Notes: a model not told the origin generated them from the letters alone. 64,000 bases of DNA from Mesorhizobium temperatum (GCF_002284575.1 NZ_NPKJ01000022.1:33132-97131), one strand, 5' to 3'; shown: positions 9,088-18,609, counted from the first letter of the stretch. Made by a program: numbers and translations.

Positions 9088-10400
9088 CTCGTGTTTCCTG
9101 GCAAGGGGCTCGCGAGAAATCGAGGATGTCTCATGCTCCTGGGGTGGCTCCTCCGCATCCTGTGCAATGATAGGCAAAGCCCGTGCCGCGTCAATTCAGG
9201 CAGGAGCGAGACAAGACTCAGCGTAACGAAAGCTCGTGTGCCGGAGGCTTCTGTTCCAACGTAAAAGGCGCAAGGAACAAGGAGCACGAGGGGCAGAACC
9301 CGTGCCTGGGCCGCTCCGATCAATCCGTGAGAAAGCGCCCAGCTTAGAGTACGGCTTAAGCGAAACCATGCAGCAATCCATATGAGAACATAGAGGCTGA
9401 GCCCAATGATGCCGTTCTCGGTGAGGATACGTTGAAACTCGCCATGTATCGCAAGCCGCAACTCGTCAGGAAGTCCGCTGAAATCCGTTTCGATAATATT
9501 CTTGAATTGGTTCGTACCCACGCCCACCAGTGGATGTTCGGAGATGAGTTGTCTGGACAGAGTGAAAGCAAACGCGCGCTGGACATTGCTCGGCGTGTCT
9601 CCAGGGGCATATTTCCCCGTCGCCGCCAGATATTCGTGTTGCCCCATGCTCAGCGGATGGAGGATGGTCTGCAACTGCTTTCCGACATATGAGTTTTCCA
9701 CTGTGGTCGCCAGCACGAAAAGACCCACGAAGCCGACGGCGATCGCCGGTACAATCGCAGCGAGCCGTCCGCGCATCAGTAGCGCAGCAGTCAGAAAGAG
9801 ATAGATCAATAACGCCTTGCGTTCCCCAGATAGCACGAGCAGGGGAAGTATCCCTGCCCATGCAAGCCAAAGGGTGCGCCGCTTGGCCCGATTGGAGAAG
9901 ATGAGGAGCCCCGCGAGCGCAATTGGAACGAAGCTGAACGCGAGCTTCGGATCGAACAGATGCTTCCAGCCGACCAAGTAGCCATGGGCGACATGCCAGG
10001 TGATCGTATAGGCGAGGATCAGCACCATGCCGAAAAGCAAGATGTTGACGGCCTTGTGCGTGTCGACCCGGCTGGCCTCCTGTGCCAAGGCGAACGCAAA
10101 GGCGCCCACAGCGGACATCTGCAACAGCTCGCGCAGGCCATTCTCTGCGTCCACGCTGAAGGCCGAGACCATGTGCCAGCCCAAGAAGGGCAGGAGCAGT
10201 AGAAAACCGGCTGAAAAAGCCAATCTTCGCCAACGCCCCGTCGCCAGGCCAATCAAGAGCGTCAGCAATGCGATCAGCTCGAACGGACGCAGCAGTACAA
10301 GATCCGTCTCGAGCCTGATTGGCAGGAAGAGGCTCAGTACCGCGAATGTGAGAAGATAACGCATCACAGCTCTCTCGCTGGGCGCGATCTTCTTTAGCAT
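9084..10400 (-). CDS. O-antigen ligase/Wzy-like polysaccharide polymerase
   Basis: A 438-residue polytopic membrane protein with about ten to twelve hydrophobic helices and the large periplasmic loop typical of the Wzy/WaaL superfamily (about residues 225-310). The loop contains the HPLVGVGTNQF segment, a recognisable Wzy_C feature. Family role: joins lipid-linked repeats into chains or ligates them to an acceptor at the periplasmic face of the inner membrane. With ExoP-like and Wzx-like proteins nearby, polymerase is more likely than ligase. It overlaps the downstream GT2 gene by four bases. Confidence 0.85.
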   Translation of the reverse strand: MLKKIAPSERAVMRYLLTFAVLSLFLPIRLETDLVLLRPFELIALLTLLIGLATGRWRRLAFSAGFLLLLPFLGWHMVSAFSVDAENGLRELLQMSAVGAFAFALAQEASRVDTHKAVNILLFGMVLILAYTITWHVAHGYLVGWKHLFDPKLAFSFVPIALAGLLIFSNRAKRRTLWLAWAGILPLLVLSGERKALLIYLFLTAALLMRGRLAAIVPAIAVGFVGLFVLATTVENSYVGKQLQTILHPLSMGQHEYLAATGKYAPGDTPSNVQRAFAFTLSRQLISEHPLVGVGTNQFKNIIETDFSGLPDELRLAIHGEFQRILTENGIIGLSLYVLIWIAAWFRLSRTLSWALSHGLIGAAQARVLPLVLLVPCAFYVGTEASGTRAFVTLSLVSLLPELTRHGLCLSLHRMRRSHPRSMRHPRFLASPLPGNTR

Positions 10401-10605
10401 GTTCTCTTCCCCGGAAACAGAACTTATTGGATGTATCAGCCGACGAACTCATCGTTCCGCCCGCTGTGGCATCGCATATCGAAGAGGTTTCCGCCTGTTG
10501 GGAAAACTCACCCTCCTCGGCTGCGGGGAGGCTTACTGGTGGCAGAGCTCATCAGCAGTCCGACGAGAGTGATGACGCATGCTGGCGTCGCGCAGTCGAT
10601 GCGTT

Positions 10606-12663
10606 CTAGCCGACGGTCTCGCTCTCCGGGGTCCAGGCTTCTGGCTGGTCGAGCACAGAGACCGCGCGAACATGGCAGCGAATCTTATGCCCGACATCCC
10701 GCGAGCTGAGTTCATAGCTTGTGCCGGTTTCGCCCACGATCGGAACGCCGTCGCGATACCAGAGATGCTCTATTTGCGACGCGACCACGTCCGATACGAC
10801 GGTCAGCGCTTGGCCTGATGAAGCCTGGCCCGACAAAGCCGGCAAAGCCATGAACCCCGGCGGGACCTCGGCCAGATCCGTTTCTTTCTGCCGGACCTTT
10901 ATATAGTCGATGACCATGTCATAGGTCTGGGATGGATCCGGTGAAGCACCACCCTTTTTGTCGTCATAGGCGAAATCCACCATGATGTATTTTTTCGCTG
11001 CGAGTTCCGGTGTCGTCGGAACGCGCGCTACTTCATAGCCGTCGATCACAAAATACGTGTAATCATCCTCGATCTGCGCGTACCAAGTATGAAATTCGCC
11101 ATCGTATATGTCGATCGTCGCGGGAAAGCCATTCGATGGATCGACTTGATAGCCGGCGATTTTCCGGTGCACGCCACGTGGCGTGATATGTGGATCTGCA
11201 TAGCCGAGTCTGGGTTTGTGCACGTGCTGGCTGATGTTGATATAGGCCCCGTTGAGACCGTCATATTCCCAAAAGTCCGTCTCAAGACGATTGCGCGTCC
11301 GCCAGAATAGCTGCTCCTTCCCATACGCCCAGAAAGCAGGAAAAAATCCCGGGCGGGGCGCGAGTATCTTCGGCAGTCTGGCGCGGATCTCAAAGATCCC
11401 CTTTCCCCAACACCGCCCCTGGCCATTGTTGTTCACGGAAGAGAACGCACCTGTTCTCCAACGGCCCTTATGCAAGAGCCGGAGCGCCAGCGTGTGGCTG
11501 GTGGCGTCGTGCACATAGGAGGAGGGCGACGCCGAGATCGGCGGGGTAACGGCGTCAACACCAACGGTCGTCAGATGGGTCGGCGCATACCAGATGCTGC
11601 TTTGCTCGCCTTTGGAATCATCGACAACCGAGTTGGATTCGAAGTCGTCAAAAAAAACCGTTGTGTAAGCGCGGATCGGCGGCGCCGCCTCACCACGATG
11701 AGCATATCGCCGCTCTTTGCCGATAGCTGCCCAGGACGCCCACGAGGCCGAATCGAATTCATAACGAGCGGGTTTGTCGTTCGCATCCAGGGCTGAAGGA
11801 GGGCTCTGGCGATAGGGATGATCGTCGGGCAGGTCGGCTTGCCGGCCGGCGCGCCACATGCCCCATCCCATCAACTTCTCGATCTGCGAGTCATTTAGTT
11901 CGCTTTGCCCGATGATGACGCAGTCGATCGCGACATCGGCCCTCATCGGATTGTTCACATCGCCCATGAAGCTCTGCGATTTCATCCGGTTGGGCGCCAA
12001 TGCATAAACCGTCTGGCCGGCCGTCTTGACCCCATTCACCACAGCCTGCATCACGAACCCGCGGCGGTACCCGACCATGACATTCCAGTCGTCAAAATAG
12101 GTCGAGCACTGCCCTTCCTCGCTCTTGAGCTTTCCGTCATGGAGCCGCGAAACGAATATGCCGGCCGAGGGCTTGAAACAGACCTGGGGCTGGCGATGCA
12201 CCGGGCCACCCTCCGCGCCATTGACGCAAAGAACGGAAACGTTTTCCGCGTCGGCATTGATCGCCGAATTGCACCGGGCGATCACGAGCCACCAGCGGTG
12301 AAGGTACGGCGCATCGTTATCGGCGGGCCAAGTCAATGCCTGTTTCGTGCCCTTCTTGAAGAGAACGCCGCCGTTATTCGGAAGCTTTGTCGGCCGCAGG
12401 GAGGGCTCGGCCTGCATCGCAGCCAGCGGCTTCACGCCGCCCGATTTCCACGAGGAGACTTCGCCTTCGGCCAGATCCTCCTGAAACCAGGATTTCACAA
12501 TCATTTCCGGGAACAGACCAGGATGCCAGGAGTGAGCTTTCGGCTGCGAGCCTTGCGCCGGACCGGCGGCGCGGGCATCCCGTCCTGGGCGACCGGACGC
12601 CGTCAGCACAAGGGCGGCGCATGCGGCCCGCGCCAGATCTCGGCGAGAGATGCGGTTGGCCAT
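10606..12663 (-). CDS. Exported GH16 family glycanase with Tat signal and Ig-like tail
   Basis: A 685-residue secreted hydrolase. The N-terminus has a twin-arginine signal (SRRDLARAACAALVL). Residues about 45-320 form an uncharacterised beta-rich region. A GH16 domain follows (about 330-630), with the catalytic E-x-D-x-x-E motif as ETDFWE (E461, D463, E466). The last about 70 residues resemble an Ig-like domain. Family role: endo-hydrolysis of beta-glucans or EPS; rhizobial ExoK depolymerases are GH16 proteins that trim nascent EPS. It lies upstream of the Wzy-like gene on the same strand. A duplicated, broken copy of its 5' end lies at 17.2-17.4 kb. Confidence 0.85.
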   Translation of the reverse strand: MANRISRRDLARAACAALVLTASGRPGRDARAAGPAQGSQPKAHSWHPGLFPEMIVKSWFQEDLAEGEVSSWKSGGVKPLAAMQAEPSLRPTKLPNNGGVLFKKGTKQALTWPADNDAPYLHRWWLVIARCNSAINADAENVSVLCVNGAEGGPVHRQPQVCFKPSAGIFVSRLHDGKLKSEEGQCSTYFDDWNVMVGYRRGFVMQAVVNGVKTAGQTVYALAPNRMKSQSFMGDVNNPMRADVAIDCVIIGQSELNDSQIEKLMGWGMWRAGRQADLPDDHPYRQSPPSALDANDKPARYEFDSASWASWAAIGKERRYAHRGEAAPPIRAYTTVFFDDFESNSVVDDSKGEQSSIWYAPTHLTTVGVDAVTPPISASPSSYVHDATSHTLALRLLHKGRWRTGAFSSVNNNGQGRCWGKGIFEIRARLPKILAPRPGFFPAFWAYGKEQLFWRTRNRLETDFWEYDGLNGAYINISQHVHKPRLGYADPHITPRGVHRKIAGYQVDPSNGFPATIDIYDGEFHTWYAQIEDDYTYFVIDGYEVARVPTTPELAAKKYIMVDFAYDDKKGGASPDPSQTYDMVIDYIKVRQKETDLAEVPPGFMALPALSGQASSGQALTVVSDVVASQIEHLWYRDGVPIVGETGTSYELSSRDVGHKIRCHVRAVSVLDQPEAWTPESETVG

Positions 12664-12880
12664 TATCGTGTGCCTTACTTATCTCACGTCGCGCCAATAG
12701 TCGCTGGTTTCGGGGTAAGACTCCACCATGGACACCTGTTATCCATTATCGCGCTTCTCCTCACAAGCTCCGCAGCATATCATAGGGTTTCCGGTTGGCT
12801 TCAGCGACAACAAGGGAAAGTAGGTCGCACGCCTCATCCGATATGGAGAAAGAGATGCTGACGCTGATAGGATCGGTGCC
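12664..12880. promoter_or_regulatory. Divergent promoter region of GH16 and broken sulfotransferase, copy 1
   Basis: About 200 bases between the minus-strand GH16 start and the plus-strand sulfotransferase remnant. The same intergenic sequence recurs at 17404-17556 with high similarity (for example the CTCCTCACAAGCTCCGCAGC block), suggesting a shared divergent control region. Confidence 0.4.
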
Positions 12881-13111
12881 TTGCCTCCCACCAGGCCGGA
12901 GAAAGCTCTTCCGCCCAATGCGCTTCTATTGAATTGCTTTGGCCGGGGTGGGTCAAGCGAAAAGCTGCGGATAAGGTTGGATGAAGCACCCGATCACATC
13001 GCACCAGATGTCAACACCCGAGCGGTTGCCCGCCTCGATCATTCAGAGCGGCAGCGGATTTGGACAGGCAACCGCGGAATTGTTCGGCTATGGAGCCGAC
13101 AACTTCTGACC
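12881..13111 (+). pseudogene. Truncated sulfotransferase copy
   Basis: A broken duplicate of the sulfotransferase gene at 17557-18408. It retains the N-terminal segment PPNALLLNCFGRGGSS, then jumps directly to the C-terminal EKLRIRLDEAPDHIAPDVNT segment, so about 580 bases of the catalytic core are deleted. The original start region (around 12855) is frameshifted, and an 8-base loss near the 3' end changes the last codons. It cannot make a working enzyme. Confidence 0.85.
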
Positions 13112-13397
13112 CGTTCGCTCAAACTAGCCGTAAGGAAGCTTTAGCCAATTGTCCTGGCCACATTCACCACGGCCTGCGACCCCGCCACCAGCCCGCGCTG
13201 GACTACAATCTTCGTCTTTCACATTCTCTTAATCAAGCAGCGCCCGGTTCCACGGATCGTAGTGGCGCTCGGCACAGCGTTGATATATTCGCTCCACCTA
13301 TTATACCATCCGTCGAGCCAATGAGGCGCGCGATAATCTCGATACAAACGCCTCGCTTGCATCAAGCGAGAATTCGTTTTCCCGACTTCATAGCGTT

Positions 13398-14285
13398 TGA
13401 CCTGCCCCTGAATTTTCATCCGGCTGCAATTAGAGCCTCGGCGGGTTTTACGCCGTATGGCGCGGGGTGAGCAACGGACGATCGGCGGAGCTGGTCGGGG
13501 TTGCGCAGCCGATCGTCCGTAGCGGTGAGATTGGCGGCATAGGCCGCAGGCGTGATGTATCCGATTGCAGAATGTGGGGCGCGACCGGTTGTAGTCGTCG
13601 GCCCATTCGGCGATCGTCGTTCGGGCATGGTCGAGGCCGAAGAACAGGGTTTCGTTCAGGAGCTCGTCGCGCATACGGCCGTTGAAGCTCTCGCAGAAGC
13701 CGTTCTGCATAGGCTTGCCCGGTGCGATGTAGTGCCATTCCACCCGATGATCCTTCGACCAGGCGAGGCTAGCGTCCGAGGTGAACTCGGTGCCGTGATC
13801 GGAGACGATCATGCCCGGCTTGCCGCGGCGGGCGATCAGCTCGGCCAGCTCGCGCGCCACCCGACGTCCCGAGATCGAGGTGTCCGGCATCGCCGCCAGG
13901 CATTCGCGCGTCACGTCGTCGACGATGTTGAGCACGCGGAAGCGGCGGCCGCAGGCGAACTGGTCGTGGACGAAATCCAGCGACCAGCGCGCGTTCGGGC
14001 CTTGCCTCGACCAGGATCGGTGCCCGCGTGCCGACGGCGCGTCGTCGTGACCGCCGCTTGCGCACCGCCAGCCCTTCCTCGCGATAGAGCCGATAGACGC
14101 GGTTGATTTCCGATGGCTCGCCGTCACGTCTGAGCAGGATGAACAGCCGCCAATCTCACCGCAACGGACGATCGGCTGCGCAACCCCGACCAGCCCCGCC
14201 GATCGTCCGTTGCACACCCTCGCCATACGGCGTAAAACCCGCCGAGGCTCTAATTGCAGCCGGATGAAAATTCAGGGGCAGGTCA
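13398..14285. mobile_element. Rearranged IS3-family element bounded by two inverted copies of one IS end
   Basis: An 888-base element. Its left 140 bases (13398-13538) and right 140 bases (14145-14285) are near-identical inverted repeats; each begins TGACCTGCCCCTGAATTTTC at the outer edge and includes the 3' coding end of the transposase. The true 5' end and OrfA are missing. I see no target-site duplication (flanks GTT and GCT). It is inert on its own because the transposase is frameshifted, but the outer sequences look like intact IS ends. Confidence 0.8.
13416..14140 (-). pseudogene. IS3-family transposase OrfB, frameshifted
   Basis: The DDE integrase core of an IS3-type OrfB is readable in pieces: RWSLDFVHDQF (first Asp), IVSDHGTEFTS (second Asp) and NGFCESFNGRMRDE (Glu). 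Upstream (RKRRSRRRAVGTRAPI) and downstream (RAPHSAIGYITPAAYAANL, ending EALIAAG) pieces sit in other frames, so at least two frameshifts disrupt it. Catalytic residues survive but the protein does not. Confidence 0.82.
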
Positions 14286-14387
14286 GCTGTATTTGATCCC
14301 CGGCCACTGCTTGCGTTACACCCCCTTTCCGGGATATATTAGCGCCGGAACTTTCAGCATCTACGCATCTACCTAGCAACCCTTGCC

Positions 14388-14600
14388 GTGGTGATGGCCA
14401 TCGCCTTTGTCTTCGCCCAGTTGTTCGAAGCTCCGGGGTCATCCATCAAGCTGTATTTGCGAGGCATGTTTTCGGACCGCCCTAAAACTCAAGTCGTGCA
14501 GGCGGTGAGCGTGTCGGAGCCCGAGGCGATGAGTCAGAACGTCCAACCTGCTAACAGGCAAGTAACACTGGCCCCACTCTCGAGCCTCGAACTGGACTGA
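14388..14600 (+). CDS. Hypothetical small exported or membrane-anchored protein
   Basis: Not recognised. A 70-residue frame with a hydrophobic N-terminal helix (VMAIAFVFAQLF) and a polar tail rich in Gln, Ser and Val. In-frame codons continue upstream (HLRIYLATLAV) to a stop near 14330, so the natural start may be GTG. The IS3-derived element ends 100 bases upstream and may have cut the gene's 5' flank. Confidence 0.35.
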   Translation: MVMAIAFVFAQLFEAPGSSIKLYLRGMFSDRPKTQVVQAVSVSEPEAMSQNVQPANRQVTLAPLSSLELD

Positions 14601-14666
14601 AAAAAAAGTCGTTGGCGCGCCCTATGACAAGACCCCCCAAATAACAACTCCCGATTATTAACGATT

Positions 14667-16235
14667 ATGAAGATTGCCTTAGTTGACGCAACCGATCGAG
14701 CCGGCCTTGCGGTGTGTCGATCCTTGGGTCGAGCCGGGCACGATATTACACACGTGCAGTTTGGAAACAACAAGAGAGTAGCCGATTTATCAAGGTATTG
14801 TCGCAATCGGGTTGCAATCGGAAATCCAAATATTGATTTGCCTCGATCAGCATTAAATCTTATAACGGCACTTGAAGATATTGACTATGTTATTCCTATA
14901 ACAGATGGCGCTGTTGAACTTGTATACTATGCTCGTGATAATATAAAAACTACGATACTTGGCCCTCCATTCTGCTCTCTTCAGAAGGCAAAGAACAAGC
15001 TCGCCGCGATTTCCTTGGTAGCGCCTTGGTTGAAGGCCCCGCCAACGTCGCTGGTTCCGCCTAACGGCGACATTTCTGGAATCGAATTCCCCTGCTTTGC
15101 CAAGCCAATCTTCTCGTCTCACATTGTTGACGATCGACTGATCGGAACATCGGTCTCTTTCGTCAAGACAGCTAATGAGCTAGAGCGCAAGATCAGAGAC
15201 ACGCCTGTGCCTCTTTTGATCCAGGAGCCCATCTCGGGCCCGGGCGCAGGGATAAACTTCGCCTCATATCAGGGACAGCTTCTCGGTGTCTCCGTCACGG
15301 AACGGCTGCACGAGCCGGGCTATGGTGGCGGGAGCTCCTACAGGCGCTCTGGGAAGGTAACAGACCTTATTATAGAGGTTGCTAGCGGCCTTAGCGCTGC
15401 CCTTGAGTGGACGGGCGTGATGATGATTGAATGCAAGCGCCACGATGGAGAACTTTACCTGATGGAGTTAAATTGTCGTCCTTGGGGTTCGTTCAATCTC
15501 TCCCTCTTTGCCGGCGCGGATTATCCCACCTTAGTTTTGAACGCCTTTCAGGGTATGGGAACCGGTAAACTTGTGGTGGCGCGTGAAAACGTTTTCGCCA
15601 GGCACCTAAAGAAGGACATTGGCTGGGTTCTTCGAAATCCCCAGAAACTATTTCATTGGCTCGCTTCTTTCCGAATGGTGTTCTCTGGGACAGAGCAATT
15701 CGACGTTGAGCGATTATCAGATCCTTTGCCAGGAATGTATCAGTTTGTCACTGCAGTTCGTCCCTTGTACTCAAAAGCCGTCCTTCGCCTTCCGCATCGG
15801 ACGGAGCGCCATGCGATTGATGTGTCCAAAGGGGTGGTATTTATCTGCAAGGGCAATGTGAATCGCAGTGTTGTGGCCGCCTATGTTGCCAATCAATTGG
15901 GCATTCCGGCCAAATCGGGATGTTTACTGACAAGGTCCGACCGGCGCGCTTCAATTGAAGTCGAAAGGTATATCGAAGGAACTCTTGGCACGAGCGCAGC
16001 GGGTCACCGTACGACAGTTCTGGAGCGTGCGATCTCGGGAGCAGAGAACGTCGTCGTATTCGAAAGTCGCCATGTCAACGAGGTCCGTAGGAGGGTCCCG
16101 CGCCATAAGGTATTTCTGCTGAGTGAACTCGCTGGAGAAAGCGGAGATGTGGCGGACCCGGACGGCAGGTCCTCAGACGTTTACGAAGAGTGTTTTCGCC
16201 GAATAACCGATCTGGTGAGGAAAGCGTTTGACTAA
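14667..16235 (+). CDS. ATP-grasp enzyme fused to a low-molecular-weight protein tyrosine phosphatase domain
   Basis: A 522-residue two-part protein. Residues 1-95 form a pre-ATP-grasp Rossmann-like domain. Residues about 100-300 form an ATP-grasp fold with a lysine-containing FPCFAKPIF strand and an acidic metal-binding MMIECKR...LYLMELNCRPWG segment. Residues about 385-522 form an LMW-PTP/arsenate-reductase-like domain with the CX5R phosphate loop CKGNVNRS (C394, R400) and a late DPDGRS acid loop. Family role: ATP-grasp enzymes join a carboxylate to an amine or hydroxyl; LMW-PTPs in EPS loci dephosphorylate BY-kinases. The next gene starts 8 bases before this one ends. The coding region is AT-richer than its neighbours, suggesting transfer. 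The joined activity is not known to me. Confidence 0.8.
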   Translation: MKIALVDATDRAGLAVCRSLGRAGHDITHVQFGNNKRVADLSRYCRNRVAIGNPNIDLPRSALNLITALEDIDYVIPITDGAVELVYYARDNIKTTILGPPFCSLQKAKNKLAAISLVAPWLKAPPTSLVPPNGDISGIEFPCFAKPIFSSHIVDDRLIGTSVSFVKTANELERKIRDTPVPLLIQEPISGPGAGINFASYQGQLLGVSVTERLHEPGYGGGSSYRRSGKVTDLIIEVASGLSAALEWTGVMMIECKRHDGELYLMELNCRPWGSFNLSLFAGADYPTLVLNAFQGMGTGKLVVARENVFARHLKKDIGWVLRNPQKLFHWLASFRMVFSGTEQFDVERLSDPLPGMYQFVTAVRPLYSKAVLRLPHRTERHAIDVSKGVVFICKGNVNRSVVAAYVANQLGIPAKSGCLLTRSDRRASIEVERYIEGTLGTSAAGHRTTVLERAISGAENVVVFESRHVNEVRRRVPRHKVFLLSELAGESGDVADPDGRSSDVYEECFRRITDLVRKAFD

Positions 16236-16989
16236 ACTCGTGATCAGGGTGGACGACATCCACCCAAGAATGAAGTGGGCAACTTTCATGCGCTTCGTCG
16301 AAGGATTGTCGCGCCGCGGCTTGACGGCCACACTTGGCGTTATCCCGGAGTGCATGGACGCCCAGCTTTGCCACGATGCCCCGAGGAAGGAATTCTGGGA
16401 TACGATACGCCAGCTTTCCACCGAGGGATGGATAGTTGCACAGCATGGGTACAGGCACGTCTACGACATCAGCCACGCCAACTACCTTGGCATCAGAAAT
16501 CGAAGCGAGTTCGCAGGTCATCCGCTTGACATACAGGCCGAAAGACTTGCGGCGGGGGCCGAAATATTGCTTGCCGAAGGGCTAAGGTCCGACGTGTTCA
16601 TGGCACCTTGGCATACATTCGACAACACTACTCTAAAAGCTTTGGAGCGCACTGGCTTCCGTTATGTTACCGATGGCTACGGCTTTTGGCCATATTCGGA
16701 GGGTGAACTTATAATGGTTCCGCAGCTATTCGCGCGACCGCACGGGTGGCGACTCGGCGTCTACACGTCATGCATCCATCTTGATGGAATGTCCGATGTA
16801 GAAATCGAAAGGATGGTAGGGGGTCTGCAACGCTTTGAAGTGGTCAGTCTGTATGAGGCTGCCAAGCTGCCGCGGCCGCTGACTATGTCTGTTCTGTCCC
16901 GGCACGCTACCAAAACCGCTATCCTTGCTCGTCGGTTGGTTAGGGATCAGATCAAAAAGTTACGCGCGGCAGTGCAGCCAACCCGCTAA
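16228..16989 (+). CDS. Polysaccharide deacetylase-like protein (DUF2334-type)
   Basis: A 253-residue NodB-fold protein. It shows the N-terminal metal-binding RVDDIH motif (D9, D10 region), a central AQHGYRH motif supplying the metal histidines, and APWHTFD later. This is the DUF2334 pattern seen in deacetylase-like enzymes acting on carbohydrate amides or esters. It lacks a signal peptide, so it acts in the cytoplasm. The start is TTG at 16228 inside the last codons of the ATP-grasp/phosphatase gene; the overlap and shared orientation imply coupled translation and a shared substrate. Substrate unknown. Confidence 0.75.
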   Translation: MTKLVIRVDDIHPRMKWATFMRFVEGLSRRGLTATLGVIPECMDAQLCHDAPRKEFWDTIRQLSTEGWIVAQHGYRHVYDISHANYLGIRNRSEFAGHPLDIQAERLAAGAEILLAEGLRSDVFMAPWHTFDNTTLKALERTGFRYVTDGYGFWPYSEGELIMVPQLFARPHGWRLGVYTSCIHLDGMSDVEIERMVGGLQRFEVVSLYEAAKLPRPLTMSVLSRHATKTAILARRLVRDQIKKLRAAVQPTR

Positions 16990-16999
16990 CACCTCATTA

Positions 17000-17403
17000 G
17001 ACAGTAAGTTTCCTCTGGCTCTCGTCATTGCGGCCGCTTACGAACACGATCCCATCCGTGTCCGAGGACCGGAGCGCGTGATGCTCAGGTCTCCGGTTGG
17101 AACCGGCCCAACCGCCAAGGAACCGAGCACCAGCGCGCGCCTTTTGCAACTCGGCAAGTACATGCCGAGCCGATAAGTCACGCCATTGATCACAGAACAC
17201 ATCAGAGAATGCAGCGAACCATCAACCAGGATTTCACAATCATTTCCGGGAACAGACCAGGATGCCAGGAGTGAGCTTTCGGCTGCGAGCCTTGCGCCGG
17301 ACCGGCGGCGGCGAGCATCCCGTCCTGGGCGACCGGATGCCGTCAGCAAAGGGGCGGCGCATGCGGCCCGCGCCAGGTCCCGGCGAGAAAGGCGGTTGGT
17401 CAT
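17000..17403 (-). pseudogene. Broken duplicate of the GH16 gene 5' end
   Basis: From 17403 down to about 17225 the sequence is a close copy of the first about 175 bases of the GH16 gene (Tat signal TNRLSRRDLARAACA). A frameshift follows after ASGRPGRDAR, and the similarity stops abruptly after the VKSW codons. The remaining bases to about 17000 keep an open frame (LHSLMCSVINGVTYRLGMY) that I do not recognise. No functional product is expected. Confidence 0.75.
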
Positions 17404-17556
17404 TGTCGTGTGCCAATAATTGCTGGTTTCGGGATGTGACTTCTTAATATCGCGCTTCTCCTCACAAGCTCCGCAGCATATCATAGGTTTCAGTTTAGCC
17501 TTTCAACGACAGCCAGGGAAAGTGTGTCGCGCCTGATGCGATAACGGAGAAAGCAG
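17404..17556. promoter_or_regulatory. Divergent control region, copy 2
   Basis: Intergenic duplicate of 12664-12880, here between the broken GH16 5' end and the intact sulfotransferase. It carries a GGAGAAAG ribosome site for the sulfotransferase. Confidence 0.4.
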
Positions 17557-18408
17557 ATGCAGACCGCCGACAGGATCGGTGCTTCGCCTCTCACCAGGCC
17601 GGGCAAGGCTCTTCCGCCCAATGCGCTTCTATTGAATTGCTTTGGCCGAGGTGGGTCAAGCATTGTCTGGAATATCATCGGCAGTTCGCCGGATGTGTTG
17701 ATGCCAAAGTACGAATGGCATGTGGGAGTGTTCGGACGTTTCTACAGGCTGCGCAAGGCTGCGTGCCGTATTGGCGGGGCCGTCAACTGGGCATCTGTTC
17801 CCGTCTTTTGGCGGCATATGCGCGCAGCGACTGCCGAGACCGTCCTCCCTGGGGAGCGCAACGAAAAGCCCCAAGCACGCTACGTCGTTTTGAAGGTGAT
17901 GGATTACTACATCGCATTCGACGACGCGATTGCGCGCGGCTTTATGGAAGCGCGGAACCTTGTGCTTACGCGGCATCCATTGCCGATGTGCGAAGGGCTG
18001 ATACGCAGCGGTCTCAGCGAGGCGAGCGCGATCAAATGGTACAATGATGTGACTAGGCTGATGTTCAAAGCGTCGAGGAAGCGTGATGCGCTATCGCTTC
18101 GATTCGAGGATTTGATCCAATCACCGGATGCGTTTGTTAGAAGCCTTTACGACGCGCTCGGCATAGCGACAGCGGAGGACGGAAAAATCAGGTTTAAGGT
18201 TAAATCATTTGGGACGGCGCGAAAGGCAAACGCAGACGCCGCAACTGGCGAAAAGCTGCGGATAAAATTGGACGAAGCATCCGATCACATCGCACCAGAT
18301 GTCAACACCCGAGCGGTTGCCCGCCTCGATCGTTCAGCACGACAGCGGATTTGTGCAGGCACCCGCGCAACCGCGGAATTGTTCGATTATGGAGGTGACA
18401 ATTTCTGA
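17557..18408 (+). CDS. Sulfotransferase family protein
   Basis: A 283-residue cytoplasmic protein resembling PAPS-dependent sulfotransferases. Near the N-terminus, LLLNCFGRGGSSIVWNIIG (about residues 24-42) fits the 5'-phosphosulfate loop. LVLTRHPLPMCEGLIRSG (about 134-151) fits the 3'-phosphate-binding Arg-Ser segment. The LSLRFEDLIQSPDAFVRSL stretch is also typical. Likely role: adding sulfate to a sugar of the EPS repeat or a glycolipid. It is preceded by a strong ribosome site (GGAGAAAG) and a duplicated divergent promoter. A truncated duplicate lies at 12.9-13.1 kb. Acceptor unknown. Confidence 0.75.
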   Translation: MQTADRIGASPLTRPGKALPPNALLLNCFGRGGSSIVWNIIGSSPDVLMPKYEWHVGVFGRFYRLRKAACRIGGAVNWASVPVFWRHMRAATAETVLPGERNEKPQARYVVLKVMDYYIAFDDAIARGFMEARNLVLTRHPLPMCEGLIRSGLSEASAIKWYNDVTRLMFKASRKRDALSLRFEDLIQSPDAFVRSLYDALGIATAEDGKIRFKVKSFGTARKANADAATGEKLRIKLDEASDHIAPDVNTRAVARLDRSARQRICAGTRATAELFDYGGDNF

Positions 18409-18609
18409 GTTTGCGCGGTTAACGGCGTTTGCCGCTTGGAGGAGCAGCCGTTCCGATGAGAGAAAACGGCAATCGCCTCCTCGTCAAGGAGGCCTACCGT
18501 CTCAAGGCCGCCGACTGTGTCTCCAATCCCCGTACCTATATGATGTGATTGCGCACCCTAAATCGTCGGATGGGCAGTCGAAGAGGCGCCGAGTGTGCAG
18601 TACCGTTGG

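Noticed and set aside
11905..12861. 318-codon plus-strand frame opposite the GH16 gene
   Set aside because: Antisense to a well-supported Tat-GH16 protein; GC-rich DNA often gives such mirror frames.
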